Of a stretch of 64,000 nt of DNA, positions 9,196 through 20,954 are shown in pieces (the first letter of the stretch is position 1; each line of letters begins with the position of its first letter). This stretch comes from Dickeya poaceiphila (GTDB lineage Bacteria > Pseudomonadota > Gammaproteobacteria > Enterobacterales > Enterobacteriaceae). The stretch lies in contig NZ_CP042220.2 in assembly GCF_007858975.2 (NCBI RefSeq), positions 62,001-126,000 of the forward strand, read 5' to 3'. The notes beneath the pieces were generated by a model. The model ran no database searches. It saw only the letters and a program-made list of their open reading frames with translations, and had not been told where the DNA came from. The translations under genes and the position numbers were made by a program.

Positions 9196-11277
9196 TCAGG
9201 CGTTGGTATAACGGGTGCGCTCTGGTAACCAGCGTTCAATCAACGCTCTGGCATGTTCCGGGTAGTGTTCATGGATATGCCGCGACACCCGCTGAACCTG
9301 TGGAATCAACGCCTGATCGCGCAGTAAATCCGCCACCTTGAAGGCGGCGTTACCGGTCTGACGGGTGCCCAGCAATTCACCCGGTCCCCGAATTTCCAGA
9401 TCGCGTTGGGCGATCACGAAGCCGTCGTTGCTGTCGCGTAGAACCTGTAGCCGCATCTGGGCCGTTTTACTCAGTGGCGATTTGTACAACAGTACACAGT
9501 GGGAGGCGACTGCGCCGCGCCCTACGCGACCACGTAACTGATGTAACTGCGCCAGCCCCAGTCGTTCCGGATTTTCGATGATCATCAGGCTGGCGTTCGG
9601 CACATCCACCCCAACTTCAATTACCGTGGTGGCGACCAGCAAGTGGAGTTGATTGGCTTTGAATGCTGCCATGACGGCCTGCTTTTCCTGAGCTTTCATC
9701 CGGCCATGCACCAGACCGACAGCGAGGTCGGGCAACGCGGCTTTCAGTTCCTGACAGGTGGCTTCGGCTGCCTGCGCTTCCAGCAATTCGGATTCTTCGA
9801 TCAAGGTACAGACCCAGTACGCCTGCCGCCCTTCCTGCAGACAGGCGTTGCGCACCCGCTGGATAATGTCATCGCGTCGGGTATCTGGAATAGCGACAGT
9901 AGTAACCGGCGTGCGACCTGGCGGCAGTTCATCAATCACTGAGGTGTCCAGATCGGCATAGGCGGTCATCGCCAGCGTCCGGGGGATCGGCGTGGCAGTC
10001 ATGATTAACTGATGAGGATGGAAGCCCTGCTCCTCGCCTTTTTCCCACAACGCCAACCGCTGATGCACGCCAAAGCGATGTTGTTCGTCGATGATCACCA
10101 GCGCCAGACCGTTGAACTGCACCTGTTGCTGAAAAATAGCATGGGTGCCGACCACCATAGATACCTGTCCACTGGCGATAGCGTCCTGCTGGGCCTGTCG
10201 CGCCTTGCCTTTTTGCTTGCCTGCCAGCCAGCCAACCTCAATACCCAGCGGTTCAAACCAGCGACGGAAGTTGGCGGCGTGTTGCTCAGCCAGAAGTTCG
10301 GTCGGCGCCATCAGCGCCACCTGTTTGCCGTGAGCGATGGTCCGCAACGCGGCCAGCGCGGCTACCAGTGTTTTACCAGAGCCTACGTCGCCCTGTACCA
10401 GACGCATCATCGGAAACGGTTTGTTCATATCCTGTTCGATTTCCGCCACCACACGCTGTTGCGCACCGGTGGGGCTGAACGGCAGGACGGCCAGCAGTTG
10501 TTGTTTCAGGTCGTCTTTGGTATCAAGCGCCAGCGCCAGGTGGCGTTGTGCACCCGCGCGCACCGCCAGCATACTCAGGTGGTGCGCCAGCAGTTCTTCC
10601 ATTACCAGACGCTGCTGTGCCGGATGTTTCCCTTGTTCCAGCTCCGCCAGTTTCACATCCGGCGGTGGGCGGTGCAGGGTCCGTAATGCATCCGGCAGGC
10701 TTGTCAACCCGTGGCGCATCTCCTGGGGCAGCAGTTCGTCAATCGGGTGGGTATCTAGCAGTTTCAGCGCCTGATCGGTCAGTTTGCGCAGCGTAGCCTG
10801 CCGTATACCTTCGGTAGCGGGGTAGACCGGCGTCAGGGTTTCCTGCAATTCGACCTCGCTGCTTTCTCCCTGAACCCGGTATTCCGGATGGATCATTTCG
10901 CCGCCCAGCTTGCCGCGCCGTATTTCCCCATAAGCCAGCACACGCTGGCCCGGCGACAGGCTGTTTTTCATGGCAGCGTTAAAATTAAAGAAGCGTAGCG
11001 TCAGCATACCGGTGCCGTCGCTGATCTGGCAGGTTAACATCCGGCGGCGACCAAACGTGATGTCGCTGCGCAGCACTTCACCTTCGACGGTAACGTACAT
11101 GCCTGGTAGTACATCGTTAATCGGGTAAAGGTGGGTGCGGTCTTCATAGCGCAATGGCAGGTGCAGCAGCAGATCCTGCACGGTTTCCAGACCGAGACGG
11201 GCCAGCTTTTCCGCCTGGCTGGCCCCGACGCCGGCAAGGGTACTCAACGGCTGGGTATGCAGCAGGCGGCTATCCAT
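9196..11277 (-). CDS. recG: ATP-dependent DNA helicase RecG
   Basis: A 693-residue superfamily 2 DNA translocase that remodels stalled forks, R-loops and Holliday junctions. It has an N-terminal wedge/OB domain (about residues 1-150), Walker A GDVGSGKT, the DExH-type box IDEQHRFG, motif TATPIPRTLA and a helicase C domain with QLRGRVGRG. The start MDSRLLHTQPLSTLAGVG at 11277 gives exactly the E. coli length; a longer in-frame start would overlap trmH. The recG ATG shares one base with the trmH stop (TAATG), indicating translational coupling. Confidence 0.96.
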   Translation of the reverse strand: MDSRLLHTQPLSTLAGVGASQAEKLARLGLETVQDLLLHLPLRYEDRTHLYPINDVLPGMYVTVEGEVLRSDITFGRRRMLTCQISDGTGMLTLRFFNFNAAMKNSLSPGQRVLAYGEIRRGKLGGEMIHPEYRVQGESSEVELQETLTPVYPATEGIRQATLRKLTDQALKLLDTHPIDELLPQEMRHGLTSLPDALRTLHRPPPDVKLAELEQGKHPAQQRLVMEELLAHHLSMLAVRAGAQRHLALALDTKDDLKQQLLAVLPFSPTGAQQRVVAEIEQDMNKPFPMMRLVQGDVGSGKTLVAALAALRTIAHGKQVALMAPTELLAEQHAANFRRWFEPLGIEVGWLAGKQKGKARQAQQDAIASGQVSMVVGTHAIFQQQVQFNGLALVIIDEQHRFGVHQRLALWEKGEEQGFHPHQLIMTATPIPRTLAMTAYADLDTSVIDELPPGRTPVTTVAIPDTRRDDIIQRVRNACLQEGRQAYWVCTLIEESELLEAQAAEATCQELKAALPDLAVGLVHGRMKAQEKQAVMAAFKANQLHLLVATTVIEVGVDVPNASLMIIENPERLGLAQLHQLRGRVGRGAVASHCVLLYKSPLSKTAQMRLQVLRDSNDGFVIAQRDLEIRGPGELLGTRQTGNAAFKVADLLRDQALIPQVQRVSRHIHEHYPEHARALIERWLPERTRYTNA

Positions 11278-11969
11278 TATTGCTCCGTGGATTGCATCGC
11301 CGCCCACCAGGGCGCATCGGCAATCACCTGACCGGTCTGGTCAATATGTGGGCGCGCTAACCCTTTTCGTTTGGCGACGCGGGCCAATACCGGGTAACCC
11401 CCTTCAAATAGCAGGCGCTGCTGTTCCTCCTCATCCAGAGGGCTGCATTCGCGCTGGTACATACCGGCCAGTTGGCGCTGGCGTTGCGCTTCGTACAGAA
11501 TCAATGCGGAAGCCACCGAGACATTCAGTGACTGCACCATACCGATCATCGGAATGATGATGTCTTGATCAGCAAGCGCCAGTGCATCGTCGGAAATGCC
11601 GGTTTTTTCCTGTCCAAGCAGGATGCAGGTAGGGTGGGTGTAATCTACATCACGGAAGTCAACCGCGTTGGCAGACAGATTAGTCGCCAGAATTTGCATC
11701 CCCTGCATTTTCAGCGTGCTGACTGCATCCTGAATGGTGCGGTGGGTTTTGACCTGTACCCAACTGTTGCTGCCTGCGGCGGTAGACACCAGGGTTTTCA
11801 TGCGGTTGGTGGGCCACACGGCATGAACCTGATGCACACCAACCGCATCAGCTGTACGGATAACGGCGGAGACGTTGTGAGGCTTATGCACCTGCTCCAT
11901 GCACACCGTCAGATCAGGCTGACGGTTGTTGAGCATCTCGCGGATACGTGTGTAACGTTCTGGGGTCAT
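11277..11969 (-). CDS. trmH: tRNA (Gm18) 2'-O-methyltransferase TrmH (SpoU)
   Basis: A 230-residue SPOUT-class methyltransferase that methylates the 2'-OH of G18 in the tRNA D-loop using S-adenosylmethionine. The three SpoU motifs are present: HKPHNVSAVIRTADAVG near the N-terminus, ILLGQEKTGIS in the middle and IIPMIGMVQSLNVSVASA at the SAM-binding knot. Length is normal. It lies between spoT (6-bp gap) and recG (1-bp overlap) in the conserved gmk-rpoZ-spoT-trmH-recG operon. Confidence 0.95.
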   Translation of the reverse strand: MTPERYTRIREMLNNRQPDLTVCMEQVHKPHNVSAVIRTADAVGVHQVHAVWPTNRMKTLVSTAAGSNSWVQVKTHRTIQDAVSTLKMQGMQILATNLSANAVDFRDVDYTHPTCILLGQEKTGISDDALALADQDIIIPMIGMVQSLNVSVASALILYEAQRQRQLAGMYQRECSPLDEEEQQRLLFEGGYPVLARVAKRKGLARPHIDQTGQVIADAPWWAAMQSTEQ

Positions 11970-11975
11970 AACAGG

Positions 11976-14078
11976 CTAATTTCGGTTACGGTTCACTTTA
12001 ATCACGTCCGGCATTACGCGGATCTTGCGCATAATATTCGCAAGATGGATACGGTCGCGTGTGGTGAGGCGAATAAAGGCGCTGTACACCCGGCCATCCC
12101 GTTCTTCGGTGTTGATACTCTGAATATTGGAGTTTGATGAGCTGATCGCCGCCGTCAGGTTGGCCAATGCCCCTTGATGGTTGAACATATCGACCTTGAT
12201 CTCCGTCATGAACTCCTGCTCGGTCACTTCATCCCACTCTACCGCCATGAATTTTTCCGGTTCTTTTTGGTAGCCACGGATATTGCGGCAGGACTCATGA
12301 TGAATCACCAGCCCTTTGCCGGGGCTGACATGCGCGATGATTGGGTCGCCGGGGATCGGGCGACAGCATTTGGCGAAGGTGATTAAGACACCGTCAGCGC
12401 CCTTGATAGGCAATTTGCGGATGCCGTCAGCACCGGTTTCGGCGTGTTCTTCCAGCAGGTTGCGCGCCACCACCACGCTCATGGCGTTGCCAAGACCGAT
12501 TTCCGCCAGCAGGTCATCCAGTGAGGCGAGCTTCATACGATCCAGCTCTCGCTGAATATTCGGTTCCGGAATGTCAGACAGTTTACGGCCACTTCCCAAT
12601 GCGTGGTTAATTAGACGACGCCCCAGGCTGACCGAATCGTCACGCTTGAGGTTTTTCAGCATCTGGCGAATTTTGGCGCGCGCTTTAGAGCTGACCACGA
12701 AGTTGAGCCAGGCGGCGTTAGGTCTGGCACCCGGTGCGGTAATAATTTCGATGGTTTGTCCGCTGGACAGCGCCTGAGACAGCGGGTACGGCTGGCGGTC
12801 AACGCGGGCGCCGACACAGGCGTGACCGATATCGGTATGCACCGCATAAGCAAAGTCCACCGGCGTTGCTCCGGCAGGCAGTTCGACGATGCGGCCTTCT
12901 GGCGTGAATACGTAAATTTCGTCTGGAAACAGATCGGATTTGACGCTTTCGATGAATTCGAACGAGCTACCGGCGCTTTGCTGTAGTTCCAGCAGGCTTT
13001 GCATCCAGCGTTGGGCGCGTACCTGGGCCGTGGTGGTACTGCTTTCGCCCTCTTTGTAAGCCCAGTGCGCAGCCACCCCCATTTCTGCCATCTGGTCCAT
13101 GTCCTCAGTACGGATTTGGACTTCAACCGGCACACCGTGCGGGCCGATAAGGGACGTATGGAGCGACTGATAACCGTTAGCCTTGGGAATGGCAATATAA
13201 TCTTTCATACGGCCAGGGCGCGGTTTGTACAGGCTGTGTACCTGCCCCAGCACGCGATAACAGGTATCCACTTCCCGGACAATCACCCGAAAGGCATAGA
13301 TATCCATAATCGAGTGGAAACGCTGTTCTTTCAGATGCATCTTGCAATAAATGGAGTACAGATGCTTTTCGCGGCCACTAACGCGACAGCTGATGCCGGC
13401 TTCTTTCAGGCGCCCTTCAATCTCGGAGAGGATTTTTTGAATCATCTCTTTGCGGTTGCCACGGGCGGCCTTCACGACCTCTTTAATGACCCGGTAGCGG
13501 TTGGGATAAAGCGCTTCAAACCCCAGCTCTTCCAGTTCAGTTTTCAGGTGATGAATACCGAGACGGTGAGCAAGCGGGCTATAGATTTCCAGCGTTTCTC
13601 TGGCGATACGCCGGCGCTTGTCCGGGCGTAATGAACCCAGCGTACGCATGTTGTGGGTGCGGTCAGCCAGTTTGATCAAAATGACGCGGATATCCTGCAC
13701 CATCGCCATGATCATTTTGCGGAAGTTCTCTGCCTGGGCCTCTTTCTTATCGCGGAATTTCAGCTTATCCAGCTTGGAAACGCCTTCCACCAGTTCAGCC
13801 ACGCTCTTGCCGAACAGCTGTTCTATATCCTGATAGGTGGTGGGCGTATCTTCGATGACATCATGCAGCAAGGCGGCCATCAACGTTTCGTAGTCGAGAC
13901 GCATTTCAGCCAGAATGCCGGCCACCGCAACAGGATGGGTGATATAAGGCTCACCGCTGGAGCGAGTCTGGCCCTCGTGAGCATCACGTGCAACGAGATA
14001 AGCCTGCTTGAGGCGCGCTATCTGGTCTTCCGGCAGATAACGCTGAATCAGCAGATTGAGGCTTTCAAACAGATACAA
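11976..14078 (-). CDS. spoT: Bifunctional (p)ppGpp synthetase/hydrolase SpoT
   Basis: A 700-residue Rel/Spo protein (702 in E. coli) that degrades (p)ppGpp and makes it weakly, controlling the stringent response during carbon, fatty-acid and iron stress. The N-terminal HD hydrolase domain (about residues 20-170) has HDVIEDT and the metal site ADRTHNMRT. It is followed by the synthetase domain (about 230-340), the TGS domain (YVFTPEGRIVELPAGATPVDFAYAVH), helical and zinc-finger-like regions (CCRPIPGDPI) and a C-terminal ACT domain. The hydrolase motifs are intact. It lies 24 bp after rpoZ. Confidence 0.97.
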   Translation of the reverse strand: MYLFESLNLLIQRYLPEDQIARLKQAYLVARDAHEGQTRSSGEPYITHPVAVAGILAEMRLDYETLMAALLHDVIEDTPTTYQDIEQLFGKSVAELVEGVSKLDKLKFRDKKEAQAENFRKMIMAMVQDIRVILIKLADRTHNMRTLGSLRPDKRRRIARETLEIYSPLAHRLGIHHLKTELEELGFEALYPNRYRVIKEVVKAARGNRKEMIQKILSEIEGRLKEAGISCRVSGREKHLYSIYCKMHLKEQRFHSIMDIYAFRVIVREVDTCYRVLGQVHSLYKPRPGRMKDYIAIPKANGYQSLHTSLIGPHGVPVEVQIRTEDMDQMAEMGVAAHWAYKEGESSTTTAQVRAQRWMQSLLELQQSAGSSFEFIESVKSDLFPDEIYVFTPEGRIVELPAGATPVDFAYAVHTDIGHACVGARVDRQPYPLSQALSSGQTIEIITAPGARPNAAWLNFVVSSKARAKIRQMLKNLKRDDSVSLGRRLINHALGSGRKLSDIPEPNIQRELDRMKLASLDDLLAEIGLGNAMSVVVARNLLEEHAETGADGIRKLPIKGADGVLITFAKCCRPIPGDPIIAHVSPGKGLVIHHESCRNIRGYQKEPEKFMAVEWDEVTEQEFMTEIKVDMFNHQGALANLTAAISSSNSNIQSINTEERDGRVYSAFIRLTTRDRIHLANIMRKIRVMPDVIKVNRNRN

Positions 14079-14102
14079 GGGCGACTCTCGACAAGATGCG
14101 AA

Positions 14103-14378
14103 TTAACGACGACCTTCAGCGATAGCAGTAACTGCCTGAATTTCTGCTGCTTCCTGCTCCTGCTGTTCCTGGCGGTCACGAGTATCCAGAATCTGATTGT
14201 TGATCAGACCCTCTTCGATTTCGCGCAGGGCGATAACGGTGTATTTGTCGTTTTCTTCCGGAACCAGCGGCTCTTTGCCACCCACCTGGATCTGACGGGC
14301 GCGACGAGCTGCGACCAACACCAGGTCAAAACGGTTACCAATTTTTTCTACAGCGTCCTGAACAGTTACGCGTGCCAT
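14103..14378 (-). CDS. rpoZ: RNA polymerase omega subunit
   Basis: The 91-residue omega subunit assists beta' folding and RNA polymerase assembly and forms part of the ppGpp site 1. The sequence [20 protein letters not shown] with the family motif [13 protein letters not shown] and a Gln/Glu-rich C-terminal tail matches E. coli omega in length and sequence. It lies between gmk (54-bp gap) and spoT in the same orientation. Confidence 0.97.
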   Translation of the reverse strand: MARVTVQDAVEKIGNRFDLVLVAARRARQIQVGGKEPLVPEENDKYTVIALREIEEGLINNQILDTRDRQEQQEQEAAEIQAVTAIAEGRR

Positions 14379-14432
14379 AGTGTGTACTCCAGTGGGGAAA
14401 TAAAATGACTGGGCATCATACTGAAAGTGCCG

Positions 14433-17033
<2,601 letters not shown>

Positions 17034-17159
17034 CAGGTATACGTCAGAATTTATCAGGCCATGGCTGAGGTGGTCAGGGAGAGCTGATGGGCTATCACGA
17101 TATTTCATCGCGGCGTCGGATACTTTGTCATCAACCTATTGGCTTTGATGAAAAAGGGA

Positions 17160-17196
17160 TTGACGCTATGGTAGGCGCGCAGTAATATGCGCCCCG
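17160..17196 (+). promoter_or_regulatory. Promoter of tRNA-Pro with GC-rich discriminator
   Basis: The -35 TTGACG (17160-17165), a 17-bp spacer and the -10 TAATAT (17183-17188) are followed by GCGCCCCG, a GC-rich discriminator typical of stringently controlled stable-RNA promoters. It sits immediately upstream of the tRNA. Confidence 0.85.
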
Positions 17197-17200
17197 CATT

Positions 17201-17277
<77 letters not shown>

Positions 17278-17843
17278 TTTTTAGAGCGGTAAAATCCCGA
17301 TTGCCGTGACATAAAACTCGCATCTTACAGATGGCGAGTTTTTTTGTTTCTATCGTCTGGTGTTTTTTTAACCGGTTCTTTCGCTTTTCAGATATGTTCA
17401 TGTCAAATTCTGATTACAGTGTTATTTCTTCGAAATTTTAATGTCTTACTCCCCATTTTTTTGCCAGATTTTTTTTGGTTTTATTTATTATCTTTTTGTT
17501 TTTTTGTTGTTTTTTTTCATTAATTTCTATTATTGCTGCTTTTTTGGGTATTTTCGATTAGGTGAGAAAATAATCAAATTTATCATGAAATTATTAGGCT
17601 TTTTAATCTGGGTGAGCGAATAAAAGGTGAAAAAAACGACATGACTACGCCTGATAATTTTCAGTTAAGCCTGCGACTGCTGGCCTAGCGTGCCTATACA
17701 GGGTGCTTTCTGGGGTGCCAGCGTTTTGTACTGGCAGAGCAGCCATTGTCGGTGGATATCCATCGATATATCGCTGGCATGGGCCACAACTGCTATCAGT
17801 AGCCCACCGAGCAGTAACATTATCGACGGTTTATCATGCTGAT
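17278..17843. other. AT/T-rich intergenic region
   Basis: Apart from the tRNA terminator, this 566-bp stretch is dominated by a T-rich tract (about 17430-17600). It contains an open frame made almost only of Phe, Tyr, Ile and Leu without a convincing RBS. No gene is called. The base composition differs sharply from the flanks, as is common beside a tRNA gene that has acted as an integration site. Confidence 0.5.
17314..17345 (+). terminator. Terminator of tRNA-Pro
   Basis: The arms AAACTCG and CGAGTTT, with an inner ATCT/AGAT pair, are followed by a run of T, 37 bp downstream of the tRNA 3' end. Confidence 0.88.
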
Positions 17844-18641
17844 TTATCTATTTTTCTGCGACGCTACATAACGCTGGATAACGGCTAACTGACGTTTGAT
17901 AGCATTATCCACCACGGCAGGCAGCAGAGCATTGAGCCGAACGAACAGCTTTTCCGGCCACCCCAGCCACCGACGTACGCTTTCCCGCTCCAGTACATTC
18001 ACCGCGTGTTCCGCTACCTGGGACGGGCTGTCACTACGATAACCCAACTCCTGAGTCAGAATGTTTATTGCTGAGTTACTGTCGTTGGTTTTGATGGCTC
18101 TGGGTGCCAAATGCAGTACTTTAATTCTTTTGTGTGACAATTCGCGGTGCAGCGCTTCACTAAATCCGCGCAAGGCAAACTGGCTGGCGCAATATACGCT
18201 GTATCCCGGATAACCGATGCCGCCCAACGTAGAACCGATATTCATAATGATGCCGGGCGCATTGATGCTGTCGAGCAGAGCATGAGTCAACAGGATCGGT
18301 GCTTCGGCATTCAGCAAAAGCTGTTGATGGATAGTCTCGTGGCTCTGATCCTCAAACAGACTGAACGTTGAAAGCGCCGCGTTATTAATCAGCACGTCCA
18401 GTCTGGCGTTGTCCGGAAAACATTCGGCCAGTGCGTCACGATCCTGTTCGTCGAAGAGATCCGCCAGCAGAATATTATGGTGATTGGCGTCAGGCAGCCT
18501 GCGCTGCAACGCCAGCAATGCCTGTTCGTTACGGCCAACCAAATAGAGTCTGGCACCTCTTGCAGCCAGCGCCAGCGCCAGTTCCTGGCCCAGATCGCTG
18601 CTGGCACCGGTCAATAGAATACGTTTATTTTCGAGCTTCAT
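17844..18641 (-). CDS. SDR-family oxidoreductase-like protein with altered catalytic motif
   Basis: A 265-residue classical short-chain dehydrogenase fold. It has the dinucleotide-binding TGASSDLG (residues 11-18), NNAA (86-89), the active-site Ser137 (IGSTLGG) and Tyr150, but the usual YxxxK lysine is Gln154 (YCASQ). Lys normally lowers the Tyr pKa and binds NAD(P) ribose, so activity may be weak or changed. The C-terminal half resembles membrane-tethered SDRs with a basic tail. It lies 3 bp after the haem-oxygenase-like gene, so the two form one operon. Homologous pairs occur in other proteobacteria, often beside an acyl-CoA synthetase-like gene, which is not present here (recalled, not checked). 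Substrate unknown. Confidence 0.8.
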   Translation of the reverse strand: MKLENKRILLTGASSDLGQELALALAARGARLYLVGRNEQALLALQRRLPDANHHNILLADLFDEQDRDALAECFPDNARLDVLINNAALSTFSLFEDQSHETIHQQLLLNAEAPILLTHALLDSINAPGIIMNIGSTLGGIGYPGYSVYCASQFALRGFSEALHRELSHKRIKVLHLAPRAIKTNDSNSAINILTQELGYRSDSPSQVAEHAVNVLERESVRRWLGWPEKLFVRLNALLPAVVDNAIKRQLAVIQRYVASQKNR

Positions 18642-18644
18642 AAC

Positions 18645-19289
18645 TTAGTGCTCCGTGAAGCTGTGCAGCATATCGCCGTACAGCCGATACACCACGTGAG
18701 CGGCGTGAATAATGGCAGCCTGATCGGCTACATCGTTGATGTTATCCATCAGTTCCGCGCAGCAAGGGGGCAGAGTCTGATCTGAGTGATCTGGTGAATG
18801 CGGCTGGCGCGTGGCGTCGGATGGCTGTTCGATTGCAGCTTGCCCGGCGATGTTGGGAGCGATATGCATATGAATGCTCTCTAATACATGCATCAGGCCG
18901 AAAATACTCATCGGATTGCCGCGTTGGATCTGGTCGTAAAAATAGGCTGCCATTAACTCTATCCACTGAGCGGACGCGCGCTGACGCCAGGTATCCGTTT
19001 CAACGCCACAGGCGCGAATGGTGTCGAGGAGCGATGCCTTATAGCCGTACTCGGCGTCAATGTACCGCACAATTGCCTGACGTACCCACTCCTGATGCTG
19101 GGGCACGCGCCCGCTCGCAGCCATTAATAGCGGCACGCTATAACTAACGTGATGGTAAATCTGTATCAGGAAGGCGATGTACATGTCCCCTGTAATTGTC
19201 CCCTGACGGCAGGCGTTAATCACCGGAGCCGACATCAACAGTTGTTGCGATGTTGACGTTGCTGATTGTAGTTGCTGATAAAAACTCAT
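18645..19289 (-). CDS. Haem-oxygenase-like/TenA-like (iron-containing redox enzyme) fold protein
   Basis: A 214-residue, mostly helical protein resembling the haem-oxygenase-like diiron oxidase and TenA superfamily. Visible family features are the early IYHHVSYSVPLLMAA helix (residues 44-58), the AEYGY segment (79-83) and FGLMHVLESIHMH (130-142). In typical members the second segment reads E-x-G-H; here the His is Tyr83, and the glycine of VLEG is Ser138. Metal binding is therefore uncertain. It is translationally close to the SDR gene (3 bp). An acyl-chain or aldehyde substrate shared with the SDR is possible but is only inference. Confidence 0.7.
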   Translation of the reverse strand: MSFYQQLQSATSTSQQLLMSAPVINACRQGTITGDMYIAFLIQIYHHVSYSVPLLMAASGRVPQHQEWVRQAIVRYIDAEYGYKASLLDTIRACGVETDTWRQRASAQWIELMAAYFYDQIQRGNPMSIFGLMHVLESIHMHIAPNIAGQAAIEQPSDATRQPHSPDHSDQTLPPCCAELMDNINDVADQAAIIHAAHVVYRLYGDMLHSFTEH

Positions 19290-19673
19290 GTCTTACTCCT
19301 GTATGGCGCGTTGACAGTCGTTAAGGCGGCACCTGAGGATGCGATAGAGTCATGCTAGCGGGAGAGCATTAAGAGAGACTTAAGACAATTAAAAAATCGT
19401 TCCAATGTCAGCGCGTTGTTTTATTTGTTTGATAAACAGATAAATATTCAATCATCAGGTGATGGCGGTCATCAGCGCAGGCATCGGCGTTGATGTTACT
19501 ATCCGAAGGTGATGTTGATATCCAGTATAATAATCGGCCCGATAAGCAATGATAGAAACAGAACGGAGAAACGGCATGTTGACATCGCGCCGTGCGCATC
19601 AGTTGGCGATTCTGGTGGTGATGGCCGGTGCCTCGCTAATCACGGACGCGACCCGCCCGTGATGGCCGTAAAA
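19290..19673. other. Intergenic region between the haem-oxygenase-like gene and the phosphatase
   Basis: This 384-bp stretch presumably carries the promoter of the minus-strand SDR operon near 19300-19420. The only coding candidate is the short plus-strand ORF listed at 19576. Nothing else is recognised. Confidence 0.5.
19576..19662 (+). CDS. Possible 28-residue membrane peptide or truncated gene start
   Basis: The short frame MLTSRRAHQLAILVVMAGAS... ends with TGA after 28 residues. It begins with basic residues and then a hydrophobic stretch, like the first helix of a transporter or a single-helix small protein, and has a reasonable RBS (CGGAGAAACGGC). It could be the 5' stump of a deleted transporter or a genuine small protein. 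It is not recognised, and the next gene lies on the opposite strand 11 bp away. Confidence 0.25.
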   Translation: MLTSRRAHQLAILVVMAGASLITDATRP

Positions 19674-20954
19674 TTACATCGTGTAGCGCACCCGCAACAA
19701 CGCGGTGCGATCTACCGACCCGTTAAGACGCGCCATGACGGCATCGTATGGGCACAGGGTGCCGACCTCGGTTTTCTGACAGCCTTCCATTGAAAATTCA
19801 CTGCGCAGCGGCGGATTTTCATTATCCAGCACGGTCAGCCCGCGAATCTGATCCAGTGATTGCGCCTGAAAGTAGATGCGTATGAAGCGTTGATCAGACC
19901 GCAGGTTGCGCCAGCGTTCGAAAACCAGACTACCAGCCGGTGGAATATTACCGCGCGGGTAATCTCCCATCTGCCAGGTGAAGCCCATCATGGCGCGTAG
20001 TCTGGCGATATTGGTATCGTGGGCTACGTATAACAGCCATTTGGCATCGGGCGGGTCATCTGCCTGATGCTTCGGGTTGAGCGCCAGCGCTATCTGGTTC
20101 ATCAACACCGAACTGCCGCGACGAGCTACGTAGGGTAAGTCGTTAGTGAAGTCATAGCTAGCGGTTAGCAGCGGCATCAGTTCGGCGACCTCAGCGGCGG
20201 TTCTGACGTTACCGAATGCCACCTGACTGAGCGGATTATTGTTGCTGTAGGCCAGCACGATGGTTTCCACGATGTTGGCTAGTGCCTTGGGACCGTGCAG
20301 CGAGATGGTCCCTCTTTTGCTTTCCTTCACTTCCCAGGTTGTGCTGAATGCCGGGCAGGATTTATCTGGCAGGCAGACCGCGCGTTTCAGGCGGTCAATC
20401 GACGGCTGCCATTCCGCCTGGATCTGCGCGGCATTTTTGCCCTGCATCGCTTTTTGCAGGTCGGCTTTTACCCGCTCCTGATCAATCGATACGCCAGCCG
20501 TTTCGGCATGGAACAGCGGATCACTCTCTTCGCTTTCCGGGCCGTGAATGGCAACGCCACAGCCGGGGAAGACACCATCCATCAACGCCATAGCGGTTTC
20601 CCGTGTGCGTTGCAGCGGGCTGGCCCAGACGAACACATCGCCGGGCTTTGGGCAGCGTTGTTGAAGTAGCGTGTGCTGGCGTAGATAGCGCCCTTCATAC
20701 TGTCCTTTTAATACTGCCGCCGCATAACCGTGACCAGTCAGTTCACCGTAATTTGTCAGCCAGGTCGGCCAGTTGCGACTGGTACCTGCCTGAATTGTTC
20801 TGACATTGCCTTCAGTCGGTGGTCGCACACCATGGCGGCTGACCTCCACCACTTTTTCCAGCGCCCAGCTTGTCGGGACGGTTTCCGCCTGTGCCCCTGC
20901 CCAGGGTAGGGTCGATAACAGCAACCCGGCAACGCGCTTGCGTGTCAATAACAT
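19674..20954 (-). CDS. Periplasmic histidine acid phosphatase, AppA/phytase-like
   Basis: A 426-residue branch-2 histidine phosphatase with a signal peptide (about residues 1-23, cleaved after AQA). The catalytic RHGVRPP motif (R40, H41) and the C-terminal AHDTN motif (H312, D313) are intact. HDT is the form found in AppA-type phytase/acid phosphatase, while Agp-type glucose-1-phosphatases have HDS. The protein probably hydrolyses phosphate esters such as phytate in the periplasm, useful to a plant-associated bacterium. Several cysteines could form disulfides. It appears monocistronic. The phytase versus general acid phosphatase assignment is inferred. Confidence 0.88.
   Translation of the reverse strand: MLLTRKRVAGLLLSTLPWAGAQAETVPTSWALEKVVEVSRHGVRPPTEGNVRTIQAGTSRNWPTWLTNYGELTGHGYAAAVLKGQYEGRYLRQHTLLQQRCPKPGDVFVWASPLQRTRETAMALMDGVFPGCGVAIHGPESEESDPLFHAETAGVSIDQERVKADLQKAMQGKNAAQIQAEWQPSIDRLKRAVCLPDKSCPAFSTTWEVKESKRGTISLHGPKALANIVETIVLAYSNNNPLSQVAFGNVRTAAEVAELMPLLTASYDFTNDLPYVARRGSSVLMNQIALALNPKHQADDPPDAKWLLYVAHDTNIARLRAMMGFTWQMGDYPRGNIPPAGSLVFERWRNLRSDQRFIRIYFQAQSLDQIRGLTVLDNENPPLRSEFSMEGCQKTEVGTLCPYDAVMARLNGSVDRTALLRVRYTM

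Noticed and set aside
17441..17623. Phe/Tyr-rich 60-residue frame after the tRNA
   Set aside because: The sequence is a T-rich tract; the frame has no convincing RBS and the product is low-complexity.
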